Part shown: positions 9,329 to 20,248 of the stretch, in pieces
Layout of the letters: every line of letters starts with the position of its first letter
Numbering within the stretch: position 1 is the first letter of the stretch
Source of the DNA: Boletus sp. NGJ
Taxonomy: Eukaryota > Basidiomycota > Agaricomycetes > Boletales > Boletaceae
NCBI GenBank assembly: GCA_019096195.1
Contig: JAGTXK010000103.1
Coordinates: 620,001-684,000, forward strand
DNA: 64,000 nt
Direction: 5' to 3'
The notes under the pieces: model-generated
What the model was told of the DNA's origin: nothing
The model's input: only the letters and a program-made list of their open reading frames with translations
Database searches by the model: none
Made by a program: the position numbers and the translations under genes

Positions 9329-10592
9329 TCATTGGCATCGGGGACATAGATGCACTTGTCGAGACGGAGGAAGCTGTCTTCGTCGACTGACCAGCGTGAG
9401 TCTGAGATCGGGAGTGGACATGTGGAGTTCGGCGAGTGGGTCGGAGGGGAGTGTGGATAGGATGTCACTGTGGAGTTGCTCTATATCAAGCAGGGTGCTA
9501 GCCCGGAGTACTGGAGCTGCAAGATAAGTAGCACAGAGGGAAGAAGCGAGCTGTTCCTGTGTAAAGATGGGGTGGAAATTATGCGGATTGACATGAGCAT
9601 AGTCCTTATCCCTCTCTTTGGGATAGATGTCCCAGCGTCTAGTGAGGGCATCAGGTTTCACACCAAGTCATCCAGGGCGAAAGTGGACGATCATGTGGAA
9701 TTGGGAGAGGAACTCTGACCACCAGGCTTGCCGGCGGGTCAGGAGTTTCAAAGTGGCGAAGTACTCCAGGTTCTTGTGGTCAGTGATGATGTCGATCGGG
9801 ATGCCGGAGCCTTCGAGATAGTGCCTCCAAGCCTGGAAAGACTCGTGGATGGCGAGGAGCTCCTTATCATGAGTGTCATTGTTGAGCTCCGGAGCGGTGA
9901 GCATCCGTGAAAAGAAGGCGATGGGCCGGAGTTCTTCATCTGGACAATGGATGGAAAGAATCCCGTGATGGCATAGCATCAGTTTCTATGATCATCAGAG
10001 CATCGGGAGCCCAATGGGTAAGGATGGGAGCGGTGGTGAAGGCTTCCTTTAGCGAAAGGAAGGCGGATCGACAGTCATCTCCAAAGACCCAAGGAATACC
10101 CTTGTGGGTCAACCGGGTTAGCGGAATGACGATGTCGGAGTAATTGGCGATGAATCGCCAGTAGAAATTGGCGAATCCGAGGAAGGATTGGATGTCCTTG
10201 ACTTTACGAGGTTCCGGCCAGTCCTGCATGGCTTTGACTTTGTCTGAAGACATTGTAAGGCTGGAGGGAGTGATGATGTAGCTGAGGTACTCCGTAGTGT
10301 TGGTGGACCATTCGCATTTCTTGGGTTTTGCATACAGGCCATGTTTGTGGAGTCGTCGGAGGACTTCCCGGACATGTTCTCTGTGAGCGGTTTTATCCGT
10401 GGAGAAGATCAGAATGTCGTCCAGGTAGACAATCACACTAACATCTAAAAGATCTGCAAAAACAGTGTTGACAAACCGTTGGAAAGCTGCGGGGGCATTG
10501 GTAAGGCCGAATGGCATTACCAGCCACTCATAGGAGCCATAGCGTGTTCGGAAAGACGTTTTCCATTTGTCTCCATCGGCAATGCAGACCAA
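9329..10592 (-). CDS. reverse transcriptase and RNase H region of element B (fossil)
   Basis: The reverse transcriptase palm is at 9936-10592, with [15 protein letters not shown] and the catalytic YLDDILIFS. The connection and RNase H domains are at 9329-9979, with the TDHKNLEYF motif typical of Gypsy elements. These act in reverse transcription of the element RNA in cytoplasmic particles. The domain order confirms Ty3/Gypsy rather than Copia, since integrase follows RNase H. Confidence 0.88.
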
Positions 10593-10648
10593 GTGATAGG
10601 CATGCTGGAGATCGATCTTGGTGTAAATCTTAGTGTGGCTTGGAGCGT

Positions 10649-11620
10649 CTAGAAGGTCGGAGATATGGGGGAGTGGGTAGCAGTCTTTCTTTGTGATCTT
10701 GTTAAGTCCTTGGAAGTCGACACAAAGGCAGAGTGAACCGTCCTTTTTGTGGATAAGAGGACTGGGGCAGCATGGGTGGAGGAAGAGGGTCTGATGAAGC
10801 CCATGGCTAGGTGCTCATCGAGGAAAGCATGAAGAGAGCTGAGTTCAGAGGTGGAAAGGGAGTATGTGGTTCCCAAGGGAGGAGAGGCTCCTTCCTCCAG
10901 GTCGATCTTCAGATTGTGTTCCCGGTGCAGAGCAAGCTGGGAAGCTTTGCTCTTGCTGAAAACATCCGGGAAGTTGTGATATTCCAGAGGAATGCTGGAA
11001 AGATCGACTGGTTCTGGGGGAGTGATGGAAGCGGAGTGGAGATCACTCTCCTGGGGACGGAGTTGCAAGCTGAATTGGATGGAGCCCTCAAGGCGACAAG
11101 CTAGTGCGAATGCTGGTGCACTAACAAGCATGATGGGCAGAGCTTTGTGGTTGGAGAAATGCGGTGGATCGGGTGGGGTGTCAGCTGGAGGAAGGGATTC
11201 TGGAGGCTGCAGAGGGGAGCTCAGGGTTGCTGGCAAATGCTGCTCAGATGAATGGAATGTGATACTGCTCATGACCCAGTCAATCAACGGATTGTGGTGG
11301 GTGAGCCAGTTATGTCCTAGAACAATGGAACAGGTGGAGTCCAGTGGAGTGATGTAGAAAGTTGTCAGAGTGATGTCACCGGTTGCAAAGCAGACTGAGA
11401 GGTTGGTGGCTTGGGTGATCGTGCTATTGGTAGTTCCATCGAAGAGACGGAGTTGGAGTGGAGGGACGGGGTAGGTTGAAAGTTCATTTTTATTTACAAA
11501 AGTAGTATCTATGAAACAATCAGAGGAGCCCGAATCTACGAGTGTGGAAAAGGGCGGAATTGGGTAGGAGACTAAGGAGATGGAGGGCATGAGGGATTTG
11601 GGGTCGGAAAGAGCGGACAT
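10649..11620 (-). CDS. aspartic protease and start of reverse transcriptase of element B (fossil)
   Basis: A 323-residue frame. The active-site triad block reads LVDSGSSDCFID (about residue 27), the DSG variant of the retropepsin DTG/DSG motif, followed by VLGHNWLTHHNP, the typical Gypsy protease end. The last third enters the reverse transcriptase with EHNLKIDLEEGASPP and the FIRPSSS fingers motif. Confidence 0.85.
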   Translation of the reverse strand: MSALSDPKSLMPSISLVSYPIPPFSTLVDSGSSDCFIDTTFVNKNELSTYPVPPLQLRLFDGTTNSTITQATNLSVCFATGDITLTTFYITPLDSTCSIVLGHNWLTHHNPLIDWVMSSITFHSSEQHLPATLSSPLQPPESLPPADTPPDPPHFSNHKALPIMLVSAPAFALACRLEGSIQFSLQLRPQESDLHSASITPPEPVDLSSIPLEYHNFPDVFSKSKASQLALHREHNLKIDLEEGASPPLGTTYSLSTSELSSLHAFLDEHLAMGFIRPSSSTHAAPVLLSTKRTVHSAFVSTSKDLTRSQRKTATHSPISPTF

Positions 11621-11697
11621 GTTGAGGCAGATCTCCTTAGCTGCACATGTGGGTTCAACGCAACCTCCAGTCTGTGTGGAGTCATGGAGGTCATGGA

Positions 11698-12933
11698 TTA
11701 TTTTTTTGCCTCCAAGGTGGAGACCTCCAGTTTGGTTTCTGGAGTTGTGGTTGTGGCGTGACCCTTGAATGCACTGGAGGTCGACTTCAGACAGTCCTTT
11801 GCCATGTGACCAGCTTGGCCACAGAACATGCAGAGCTTGTTGTTGAACCTGCGCTTTCTTTTATCCAAAGTGAGCTTGCCGTCTTTCCCTAATTTGGATG
11901 ACAAGTCCGGCTTCAGATGGGCGGAGGTGGTAGCTCCTTTGCTTTTGAACTCCTTGGAGTCCTTGGTGCTACCAGAGGGGTGTGGAGAGGATGATGCGGT
12001 GGGGGTGGATGGTTTCGGGGCGGAGGATGGGGTCAACACTTTAGTCTGCCTGCTAACTTCTGACTTGCGCTCCCAATAGTGTGCATTGATGGCGTGTGTG
12101 AGGCTTCAGAATTCGGAGAGCGTTGGGGGTTTCCCAACCTGTGATATCTCATCCTTGATGCAGTCTGGCAGACCATTATAGAAGTGGTATCAGAGGGCAC
12201 CTTCTCCATAACCATGGACTTGCGAAGCGATCTGGTTGAACTCGACCACGTACTTGTTGATGTGTTGGGTATCCTTCATCAACAAGTGGTCGAGCTGGTG
12301 CTCTGCATCTCCGATGGGGTCGTGTGGACTGAAGTTGGTCTGGAGCTCCAGGATGAACTCTTTAAAGTTGTCCATTCAGAGCGGACGGAAAGTGGATCTT
12401 CCATCTGGAGGAGGTCCGGTTCAAACCACTCCAAAGCCATGCCCTTTAGGTAGGACTGTGCAAAGGTGACTTTGGCACGGTCCGTCCTGAAAGCCTTTGG
12501 GCGGTCTTGAAAGTTAAGTTTGCACTGAACCAGGAAGACCGTTTGCGGGGCTCAGTCCCGTCAAACTGGTCCGGTTCCCAGACCTTAGTGTGTGGAGTGT
12601 GGTCGGAGGGACGATGCGTGGAGTGAGCAAGGCCTTTGATGGCATCGGTGAGCAGTGCAAGAGTGTCTCGCAGGACGTGCTCATTGTCGGAGTCTGAGGG
12701 AAGGTTGTCATTTGGGAAGAGGGCAGCCTGCACTCGTTGACTTGAGTGTTGGCTTGTGAGTGGGAGGTGGTGGAGTCATCGTTGGTGGGTAACTTGACGA
12801 TGCGCGCTCCTGGAGTAGGGGACTCTGGGAGTGGTTGCAACTGAGAGGCAGAGGTGGGAGATTCATCGAGCAGAGAAACTTCGGAACTGGTCGACGAGTT
12901 CTGGGCCTTGCCACTGCTGCCGAATGCACTCAA
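11698..12933 (-). CDS. gag region of element B (fossil)
   Basis: Minus-strand frames at 12190-12933 encode a capsid-like part (motif MDNFKEFILELQTNFSPHDP, near 12375), and 11698-12039 encodes a Ser/Lys-rich nucleocapsid part with one CCHC zinc knuckle, CMFCGQAGHMAKDC. This is the RNA-packaging polyprotein of a Ty3/Gypsy element. It lies just inside the 5' LTR at 13049, as expected. Confidence 0.8.
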
Positions 12934-13048
12934 CGGGTTGTAATGTGGGGATGCAGAGGGGTTTGTGCCAATGGCTGCAAGTCTGGGATCTAGTAGTATG
13001 TGTAGCCATAATGTGAGAGACTCGTTGCAAGTGGGAGTTCGAATATAC

Positions 13049-13617
13049 TGTTAAGAACGGACAACTCTGATGAAACTCCGAAGGACCGGAGTTACTTGAG
13101 GGTGTTGGGACTTGGCTTCACCTTATGTGGTGCGCCCTTGCTCGAGTCCAATGTCCCGGATTTCGAAGACATAGGAGGATCAGAGGTTTGGACTCGATGT
13201 AGTCGAACATCAAGTTGAGCAGAGGGTCGGAGTGAGTCATCGAGACTCAGACGGGAGACAGGAGGAGTGTTCAGAGTTGATATTTGAACTGACTTTACAG
13301 GAGTAGTACAGAGGGTTTATATATGATTGGAACAAGGTATTAGTAATGGAGTTCGTAAGGTGTAATGAGTAATGGGACAGAGATGGGACCTTGCCAGAGC
13401 AGTGCTTCTAAGCGAGACAGACACTGGGTCGGAGACAACTATAAGGCGGGACTAGGACAGATGAAGAAGCATAGGTTATGTACGAAAGGAGAAGTATGAA
13501 TACTATAGTGAGGGTGTTACAAGTTCGAGGGTATGAGGACGTACTCCGAGGGAGAACGCGCCAGAGTTATGGACAGAGTGCCAGAGTTGGACTTGTCAAA
13601 TTACATGGGATATGACA
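13049..13617 (-). repeat. 5' LTR of element B
   Basis: 569 bp, same ends as 6438-7007. It is followed on the plus strand by the duplicated target ATTGC and then by the interrupted chromodomain coding sequence of element A. Confidence 0.9.
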
Positions 13618-14292
13618 ATTGCCTTCTTCCCGGTTTTCCCCGATGGTTGATGATGCTGTCCACTTTGTACTCCTCTTCTGTTCCGACAAGTTCCGGTGGT
13701 GGTTGAGTGAAATTGGGACCGTGTTCCATAGTTTCCTGATATGGGGAAAGTAGGGATGCGTGGAACATGTTGTGGATCTTCCACTGTTTCAGCAATTTGA
13801 GTCGGAACGCCACGGAGGGTACCACTTGGGTGATTTCAAATGGTCCAGTTCATCTTGGAGATAGCTTTCAGAAAGGGACTTAGAGTTTCAGGTTCTTGGC
13901 GTCCAGCCATACCTTATCTCCAAGTTTCCAAGGTTTGAAGTGAGAGTGGACTCTCTCCTTCATACATAGTTGTGCCAATTTGTGTGCCACTTCTGCTTCC
14001 TTTCTTGATTCTTCTAGGAAAGAGAGTCTCTCTTCTAGGGCTGGTAGGAAGGTTTTTCCAATAGAAGGATATGCTTTTGGTTCGTATCCTAGGATCAAGG
14101 AGAAGGGTGATTTTCTGGTGACCAAGTGAGTTGCGGAGTTATGAGCGAACTCTGCCATGGGTAATAGTTCCAACCACCTCTGTGGTTGGCCATTGCAGAA
14201 TATCCGGAGGTAGATTTCTAGTTCCTGGTTATATCATTCTGTTTCGCCATCTGTTTGTGGGTGATAGGCCGTGGAAAGGGCGACATTGTAGT

Positions 14293-15228
14293 TTAGGAGC
14301 CTAGTGAGCTCCCAAGCGAACACAGATGTGAACTGTGGACCACGATCTGAAACCAGTTTGTCATGTAAACCATACTGTAGGAAGACCTTTTCGAAGAAAG
14401 ACAGGCTATGTTAGCCATTTCCACCGTTTTTGTGCAAGGGGTGAGAATTACCCCCTTACTAAGCCCATGGTCGACCACAACCATGACTGAATCGAAGCCC
14501 TCCACTGAGGGCAGGTCAATGATCAGATCCACCAATAGATGTTGGAAAGGGCAGTGGCCCTCAAACGCTAGGGGGGTAACCGGAGGAACTGTAGGGTGTG
14601 TTTGGACCTTGTTACTTTGACAGACGGTGCAACCAGCAACAAACTTGCAAACGAATGTAGTGAGCCCAGGCCACCAATAGTCTTTGGCTAGGAGCTTGGT
14701 GGTGCACAGGTGTCCGCCATGTCCTCCCTTGAAAGAGGAATGGACAGAGGATACCAATGCCTGTCGGGCTGGGCCGGGGATGTATATCCGGTTTTTGAAG
14801 TAAAGGTTGCCGTTGTCAAAGGTCCAGTCTTCCACGTTGGATTGGGTGAAGAGAGGTTCTCCTTGTCCCACATATTGTACAGCAGAGAGTACTAGGGGAT
14901 CACTTTGAGATGATCCCTTAATTTTCTTGGCCAGTGCCAGGTCGATCATTTGTACTTGATAGTCAAATGCATCGAATGGGAGGAGTTGCACATCTTCATT
15001 GTCCTTTGAAGTGTCAATTTCGTCCTGATGAGATAACGCATCTGTGGGGGCCATTTTTGTTCTGGGCAGAGCTTGGTAGACCATATCATAGTCCTGGAGG
15101 AACAAAAGCCATCTTGCTTGTCGTCGGGATAATTGCCGGGGTTCCTTGAAAAACATTAAGTTCTTGTGGTCGGTTAACACTGTTACGGGGTGGGGGGATT
15201 CAAGGAGGTATTGCTGCCACTCTTTCAA
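14293..15228 (-). CDS. RNase H end and integrase of element A (fossil)
   Basis: A 311-residue frame. The N-terminus holds TDHKNLMFFKEPRQLSRRQA of RNase H, the middle a HHCC-type integrase zinc domain (HSSFKGGHGG, then CTVCQ), and the C-terminus the first core motif DLIIDLPSVEGFDS. Most similar by eye to the same part of element C. Confidence 0.82.
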   Translation of the reverse strand: MKEWQQYLLESPHPVTVLTDHKNLMFFKEPRQLSRRQARWLLFLQDYDMVYQALPRTKMAPTDALSHQDEIDTSKDNEDVQLLPFDAFDYQVQMIDLALAKKIKGSSQSDPLVLSAVQYVGQGEPLFTQSNVEDWTFDNGNLYFKNRIYIPGPARQALVSSVHSSFKGGHGGHLCTTKLLAKDYWWPGLTTFVCKFVAGCTVCQSNKVQTHPTVPPVTPLAFEGHCPFQHLLVDLIIDLPSVEGFDSVMVVVDHGLSKGVILTPCTKTVEMANIACLSSKRSSYSMVYMTNWFQIVVHSSHLCSLGSSLGS

Positions 15229-15231
15229 GCC

Positions 15232-15960
15232 TCATATAACAGCCAGTAGTTCCCTGTCATAGATATCGTAATTTCTCTCAGCTGGAGAGAAAGTCTCGGA
15301 GAGATAACCACATGGTTGCATGTCTCCATTATCATTGTTCTGCATGAGTACCGCTCCTGATGCTGTGAGTGAGGCGTCCGTCATGAGGGTGAAGGGTTTC
15401 GAGGTATTGGGGAAGGCAAGGACTGGTTTCTTCGTGAATGCAGCCTGAAGGGTTCTGAACAATTTTTCTTGAAGGGTTCTCCAGGACCAAGACGTTGTCT
15501 GCTTTGTAAGGTCCAGTAGTGGATGTGTGATGTCAGAGAAAGAGGGGATGAACTTCCTGTAGAAATTGCAGAATCCGATAAAGGACCAGAGATCCTTTAC
15601 ATTCACCAGGGATTTCCATTGTTTGATGGCGTTAAGTTTGACTGGGTCCATCTGGACACTGTCCTTTTCTATGATCATTCTGAGGTACTCGACTTCTTCA
15701 GCTGAGAAGGTACACTTCTCCAGTTTGAGGTACATTTCATGCTGTCGGAAGCATTCTAGGACCTTCCATGTCCTCTCATCATGAGTTATCTGATCTGAAG
15801 AGTGAATCAACAGATCGTCCATGTATATCACCAACCATCTCTCTGCGATATAATCTCCGAAGAGATCATCCATGAATGCCTGGAACGTTGCCAGGGAATT
15901 GCACATTCCAAAGAACATGATGTTTGGTTTGAACAATCCAAATGGGGTGAGGAAGGCCAC
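15232..15960 (-). CDS. reverse transcriptase and RNase H of element A (fossil)
   Basis: A 242-residue frame with FFGMCNSLATFQAFM, the catalytic YMDDLLIHS, the thumb (FIGFCNFYRKFIPSFS) and the RNase H start (LMTDASLTASGAVLMQ). It aligns closely with the same region in element C, so A and C belong to related lineages, distinct from B, which has YLDD. Confidence 0.88.
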   Translation of the reverse strand: MAFLTPFGLFKPNIMFFGMCNSLATFQAFMDDLFGDYIAERWLVIYMDDLLIHSSDQITHDERTWKVLECFRQHEMYLKLEKCTFSAEEVEYLRMIIEKDSVQMDPVKLNAIKQWKSLVNVKDLWSFIGFCNFYRKFIPSFSDITHPLLDLTKQTTSWSWRTLQEKLFRTLQAAFTKKPVLAFPNTSKPFTLMTDASLTASGAVLMQNNDNGDMQPCGYLSETFSPAERNYDIYDRELLAVI

Positions 15961-17215
15961 CTTCCACTAATCTTCAGGCTTGATTAGGATGTTGTTATAA
16001 CCCCATCGTACATCAAATTTGGTGAAGATTGATGATCCCTTTAATTTGTCCAGAAGGTCAGAAATTAAGGGGAGGAGATAGGCATTCTTAATCATGTGGC
16101 TGTTGAGGTATCGGTAGTCTTGGCAGGGGCAGAGCTTCCCATCTTTCTTCTGTACAAAGAAGAAAGGAGCAGCCTGGGGAGATTTTGATGGCGATATCTT
16201 CCCAGTCTTAAGGTGTTCGGTAATGAATTCCTGGCATGCTTGTTGTTCTAGTGAGTTGAGAGGGTATGCCTTGGCTCATTTCAGAACAAACGAGTCCTTC
16301 AGTTCGATGGCATGGTCGTATTGCCTAGAGGGAGGTAGTTTGGTGATTGTCTTCTCCGTGAAGACATCTACATATTCTTTGAATGCATCTGGCAATGCAA
16401 TATTGGCCTTTGGCGCCTGTTGGGTGATCTTGGTAGACAGAGTGGTCCTTCTGATGACAAACTCTGATACATCCCCATGCGTGTTGAAAAATTTGGCCTG
16501 TTGTAAGGGCGTCCAGTGATGAAAGGTTTCGTAGAGTCTGTCTTGCATATACTCCTTTTTGTTGTGTTCCAGATATCTCAGCAGGTATCACTGTTCCAGT
16601 GTTCCCAGTGGATCGCCTTGAGTCCACTGATAGGAAGACGGCACTATTGTTACCCGTCCTTCCATCCAGTTAATATTAGGGTTCACTGCCCTGAGCCATG
16701 GAAGACCTAAGATGACTTTGTCCTTGCCACAATTGAGGACATAGAGATCCCGCCGTTCTCGTATGCCTCCATAGTCCAACACGATGTTGGTCCTTTCCTT
16801 GATGTTCCCAAACTGGTTTTGGGTTCTATTGACATTCTGCTCGGACCAGATTGTCCAGCTTCCATGTGGGTAATCCCATCTTCTCCACCGCTTGTCTTGA
16901 AATGAAGCATCCTGTTGCTCCACTGTCAACTAGGGCTCTTGTTCCAATGATTTTGCCATCCTGCTTCCAGATTAAGAGAGGAATGCGAATAGAATTACTC
17001 TTCAATCTGGAAATAAATACAGATGCAATCGTATAGGAAGAGGGTGACGTTGGTATACCTCTTCCACCTAAAAAGACATTTCATCTATGGGAGAAATGGG
17101 GATTTGCACAGCGGGTTCGAGGGCAAGAGAGTTAATGTTCTCCTCTCATTCTATTGCGGCGGCTTCTTGCACTCGTTTTAAAACAAGGCCTTGCTCGTCC
17201 AGCTAAAACAAACTT

Positions 17216-17830
17216 TCTCTCCCTCCGACTCAGAACCTGATTGACACTTGAACCTGATTGACAATTACAATTACATTAAACTAAAGAATGCGTCTGGACC
17301 TGTGACTGAGTACATACATCATAGAACCACCCAGAACATTACGTCATCCTTCTAGTATATTCCATGCCGGCCCTATAGTTGGTCCGTGCACCTTTCTCTC
17401 ACATATATATAGTAGTACACCTTGTAGTAGATACGCATCTTTGGAATTGTCCTTCTACACTACGAATATCATCTCTAGGGGTGACTCGTAGCATTGTGGA
17501 TCTTTTTCCTTTCAAATTCCAAAGATAACCCTTGGTCACTGGGCACTTTGCCTCTTGACCACCTTCCTCCCCAGTCTTGCCTCACTGCCACATTTTGCAG
17601 GCATGCTTGTTCTCTTTCTTTGCCTTTCCCTCCCTGCATCGATCCCTAGGAATCCGTAACCCCCTGTTAGCGATAAGCATAATCCCAGCCTCTTATGGTG
17701 GTGGCTAGCGCAGGGGTAAGTTACAACTAGCAGAGAAGATAAGAAGGCCTGGCTCCCCTATGACTCGCAAACTCTTAAACAAAGAAACTCCCACCTTCTG
17801 TTTGTCCCCACAGCGTCCCCACTGTTGGCA
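17216..17830 (+). other. non-coding block before a gag fragment, possible decayed LTR
   Basis: No coding pattern. It has a strong TATA-like run (ATATATATAG near 17405) followed by pyrimidine-rich sequence, and its edges share a TGACAATTAC / GGCAATTGTA resemblance (about 17254 and 17823). It directly precedes a plus-strand gag, so it could be the 5' LTR of that element, but I could not confirm paired ends or a target duplication. Confidence 0.35.
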
Positions 17831-19360
17831 ATTGTACTCACCCGTGTTACACATGCCCCTCCTCCATTATTCCGCGTAATTCCAGGCGAGCAGCTAAGCG
17901 CCGCCAGGTCACAACTATCCCCTGTTACAACTCGTTACCAGCCACTCCTGGCACAAGTTTCATTGGCATTTTGCCACCACGCCCAATCCCTGCTTACCAT
18001 GCCCTCATCTCCTTTGTCGCTTGCTTCGGCGACTCTACCCAATTAACCCCAATTGTCTACTTGCTGAGGTACTTACCACCCTCCTCTACAACCTCAACAA
18101 GCAATACCATCAATGAGTTACATCAACTTGCCCTCTCAGACCCCCATCCCAACCCACCAGAGTACCTTCGGGGAAATGGCAGCAGCTCTTGAGGACATTC
18201 GGGTCAGCATCCCATCCATGCCAACATCCACCATCACGTCCCCCATACCTGTCCAAGCCTCAGCAAGGGGCATTCTCAACCCTCAGATTCCCCCAGGCCT
18301 CGTTCCCACTATGCCCGTAAACCCCCTGCTGCACCAGCAACACGAAGTCCCCGCCATGAACCCCATAGGCACGTGGCTTGCTGTGGTTGACACGTGGCAA
18401 AGAATATACATCAGAGCAGGATCAGCGGCTGGCCTGCCACCACCACCTCCTGTCAGTCTCCCATCGCGAGCTCTCCCCTCACAACCAATGCCACCCTGGT
18501 GGCCACTCCCCTTGATCCCCTCGTCACCCCCGTCTCCTGGAACTCCCTGCCTCCCGGTGCGAGGGTTCCCTAGTACCTCTTCAAAGCTGGGAAAGTCTCT
18601 CGCTGCCAAACCAGAGTACTACAATGGTGACAAGGAAAAGTTCATTTCATGGTGGAGGACCATGAAGCTATATCTGTCCGGTTTTGAGACCAACCCGCAG
18701 GACTACCAAAAAATCCTAATCGTTCTCTCATACCTCCATGGAAGTAACCCTGCCGGACGATTCAGAGACCTCATGACAGCACAAGGAGCCATACATATCC
18801 TCACCTTCGCAAGCTTTGAGAAGAAGCTCAAGAAGAACTTCCAGCCTGCCAATCTCAAGCGGGTGGTGCAGCAAAAGCTAATGGCCCTTAAGCAAGGCAA
18901 AGACATGGTGGAGGACTACTTCACCAAGCTGTACCACTACACTGAGGAGGTGGAGTTCAACATCAGATTCAATGAACGAGTAATGGTGGACCTGGTGCGA
19001 TGAGCCGTCCATTCAGACGTGGTCAAGTTCGTCGAGAGGAACCAGCCCCACCTGATCGAGTCCATGAACGTCCACTCGTGGGAGAATGCCCTGGTCAAGG
19101 CATCCGACATCCTGGCCGAGATCGCAGACCACAAGCAGTCAGTCTACGTGACAGGTTCAACGTACTCCCCAAGATTCGTCCCCCAACCCAAATACACTCC
19201 TCCCGCCGGCCCCTTTCCTGCTATGGCCGCTTCCGTAGCCAAACCACACCCCAATGCAACCGGAACATTCCCCAGTCAAGGAGCACCCATGGAATTGGAT
19301 AAAGCATGCGGATCATGTGGTGTTTTCCTAGTGACGACCACCCTGGTGTGCGTTTCCTAA
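17831..19360 (+). mobile_element. gag fragment of another Gypsy element (fossil, element D)
   Basis: Plus-strand gag. The 296-residue frame at 18113-19003 has a Pro-rich N-terminus and a capsid-like core (KPEYYNGDKEKFISWWRTM, then SYLHGSNPAGRF), the usual retrotransposon gag fold. 19019-19360 continues capsid-like sequence (VERNQPHLIESMNVHSWEN). No protease, reverse transcriptase or integrase follows, and the sequence switches to minus-strand gag-like DNA at about 19350, so this is a truncated, broken piece. Confidence 0.7.
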
Positions 19361-19551
19361 GGTTTCCTATATTCCTCTCTCCTAATCGGCTGGTATCCTG
19401 GATGTTTCCTGGTACTGCACCCAATCTTGTTGCAGATGAAGCATCTGTGCTCTTTCATCCGCTTGGCGCACTCAATAGGAGATAAGGTGCCATAGTGTTT
19501 GGATTGTGGTGGTTTCTTCTTCCTCTTCCAAAGGACGCGAAGGGTCCTTTC
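19361..19551 (-). pseudogene. minus-strand gag zinc-knuckle fragment (fossil)
   Basis: On the minus strand a short frame reads HRCFICNKIGCSTRKHPGY, a CX2C zinc-knuckle-like block with basic flanks, as in gag C-termini. By position and strand it could be the missing gag end of element A, separated from its pol by the element D piece, but that is inference. Element C begins at 19552. Confidence 0.5.
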
Positions 19552-20149
19552 TGTTACGTTTCCTACTTTTCCTCCTTTTCTCTTCCCTTCAATCGTCCTC
19601 GTCCTTGCCTCGTCCTCTTGAATTCCCCTTGGACCATTTACTACACAGTGAGACTCCGTGTAGTCAAGGCCGACCTTCGCACCTCGTGCATCATTTGTAC
19701 TTCTACGCTGACTCCACACGGGGGATCCCTTCTATTTCCCACTCCATAGGATCTCTCCGGTGCTGCGGCTTATTCATCCTTTTCCCACGCCTCAGTATGT
19801 ATATAAACCCAGCCTCTGTAGTCGATCCCACAATTTACACCTACTTGGTGAACTTTCATCATCGCCTCTCCGGACCTCTATAAGTCGTCGTTCCACTTCG
19901 AGTGAACGCTTCTTCTACGTCTCGTCTTCACTCTTCTGAGTGAACCCTTGACTTCGACTAGGAAGACCCTTTGTCGTCGAACCCTTGACCCCGCGACTAG
20001 GAAGACCCTCTCGTCGCCAAACCCTTGACCCTACCACGGGCCACCTTCGTCTCGTAGCTCGTCTGAAAGCTACCCTCTCGACCCCGGTAGCTCGATCGCT
20101 ACTCGACCATCCAAGTTAACGCCTATCCCTACCCGGGGTAGTCGTAACA
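19552..20149 (+). repeat. 5' LTR of element C
   Basis: 598 bp. It has a TATA motif (GTATGTATATAAACCC near 19795) that probably sets the start of the element RNA. Near the 3' side are tandem ACCCTTGAC...GACTAGGAAGACCCT blocks. Its partner is 26257-26857. Confidence 0.9.
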
Positions 20150-20248
20150 AAAGGTGTAAATTCTTATACTGAGGTTATCGTTGTCATAACCCTCCACCCA
20201 CCATTGCTCGCCAACGCCCCACTCTGAACCCTGCGTGGTGGAACCCTC

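Larger units (their letters stand above)
6438..13617 (-). mobile_element. Gypsy element B (chromodomain retrotransposon), both LTRs present
   Basis: A 7.18-kb minus-strand Ty3/Gypsy element with LTRs at 6438-7007 (3') and 13049-13617 (5'), TG...CA ends and a perfect 5-bp target duplication ATTGC on both sides (6433-6437, 13618-13622). Element order is gag, protease, reverse transcriptase, RNase H, integrase, chromodomain. The two LTRs differ at roughly 27 of 570 positions by eye, nearly all transitions, so it is of moderate age. The structure is whole, but the coding parts carry several breaks. It is nested inside element A. An antisense ORF region lies between the chromodomain and the 3' LTR. 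Confidence 0.92.
13618..17215 (-). mobile_element. Gypsy element A, pol part (fossil)
   Basis: The continuation of element A upstream (in element sense) of the B insertion. On the minus strand it holds the integrase C-terminus and start of the chromodomain (13601-14173), the integrase zinc-binding and core domains plus RNase H end (14293-15228; DHKNLMFF, YWWPGLTTFV, HTVCQ-like CTVCQ), reverse transcriptase and RNase H (15232-15960; catalytic YMDD), further fingers sequence and a protease with an LVDSGAT-type site (about 16220-17036). It is broken in many places. Gag and a 5' LTR are not adjoining; foreign element sequence starts at about 17215. Confidence 0.85.
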
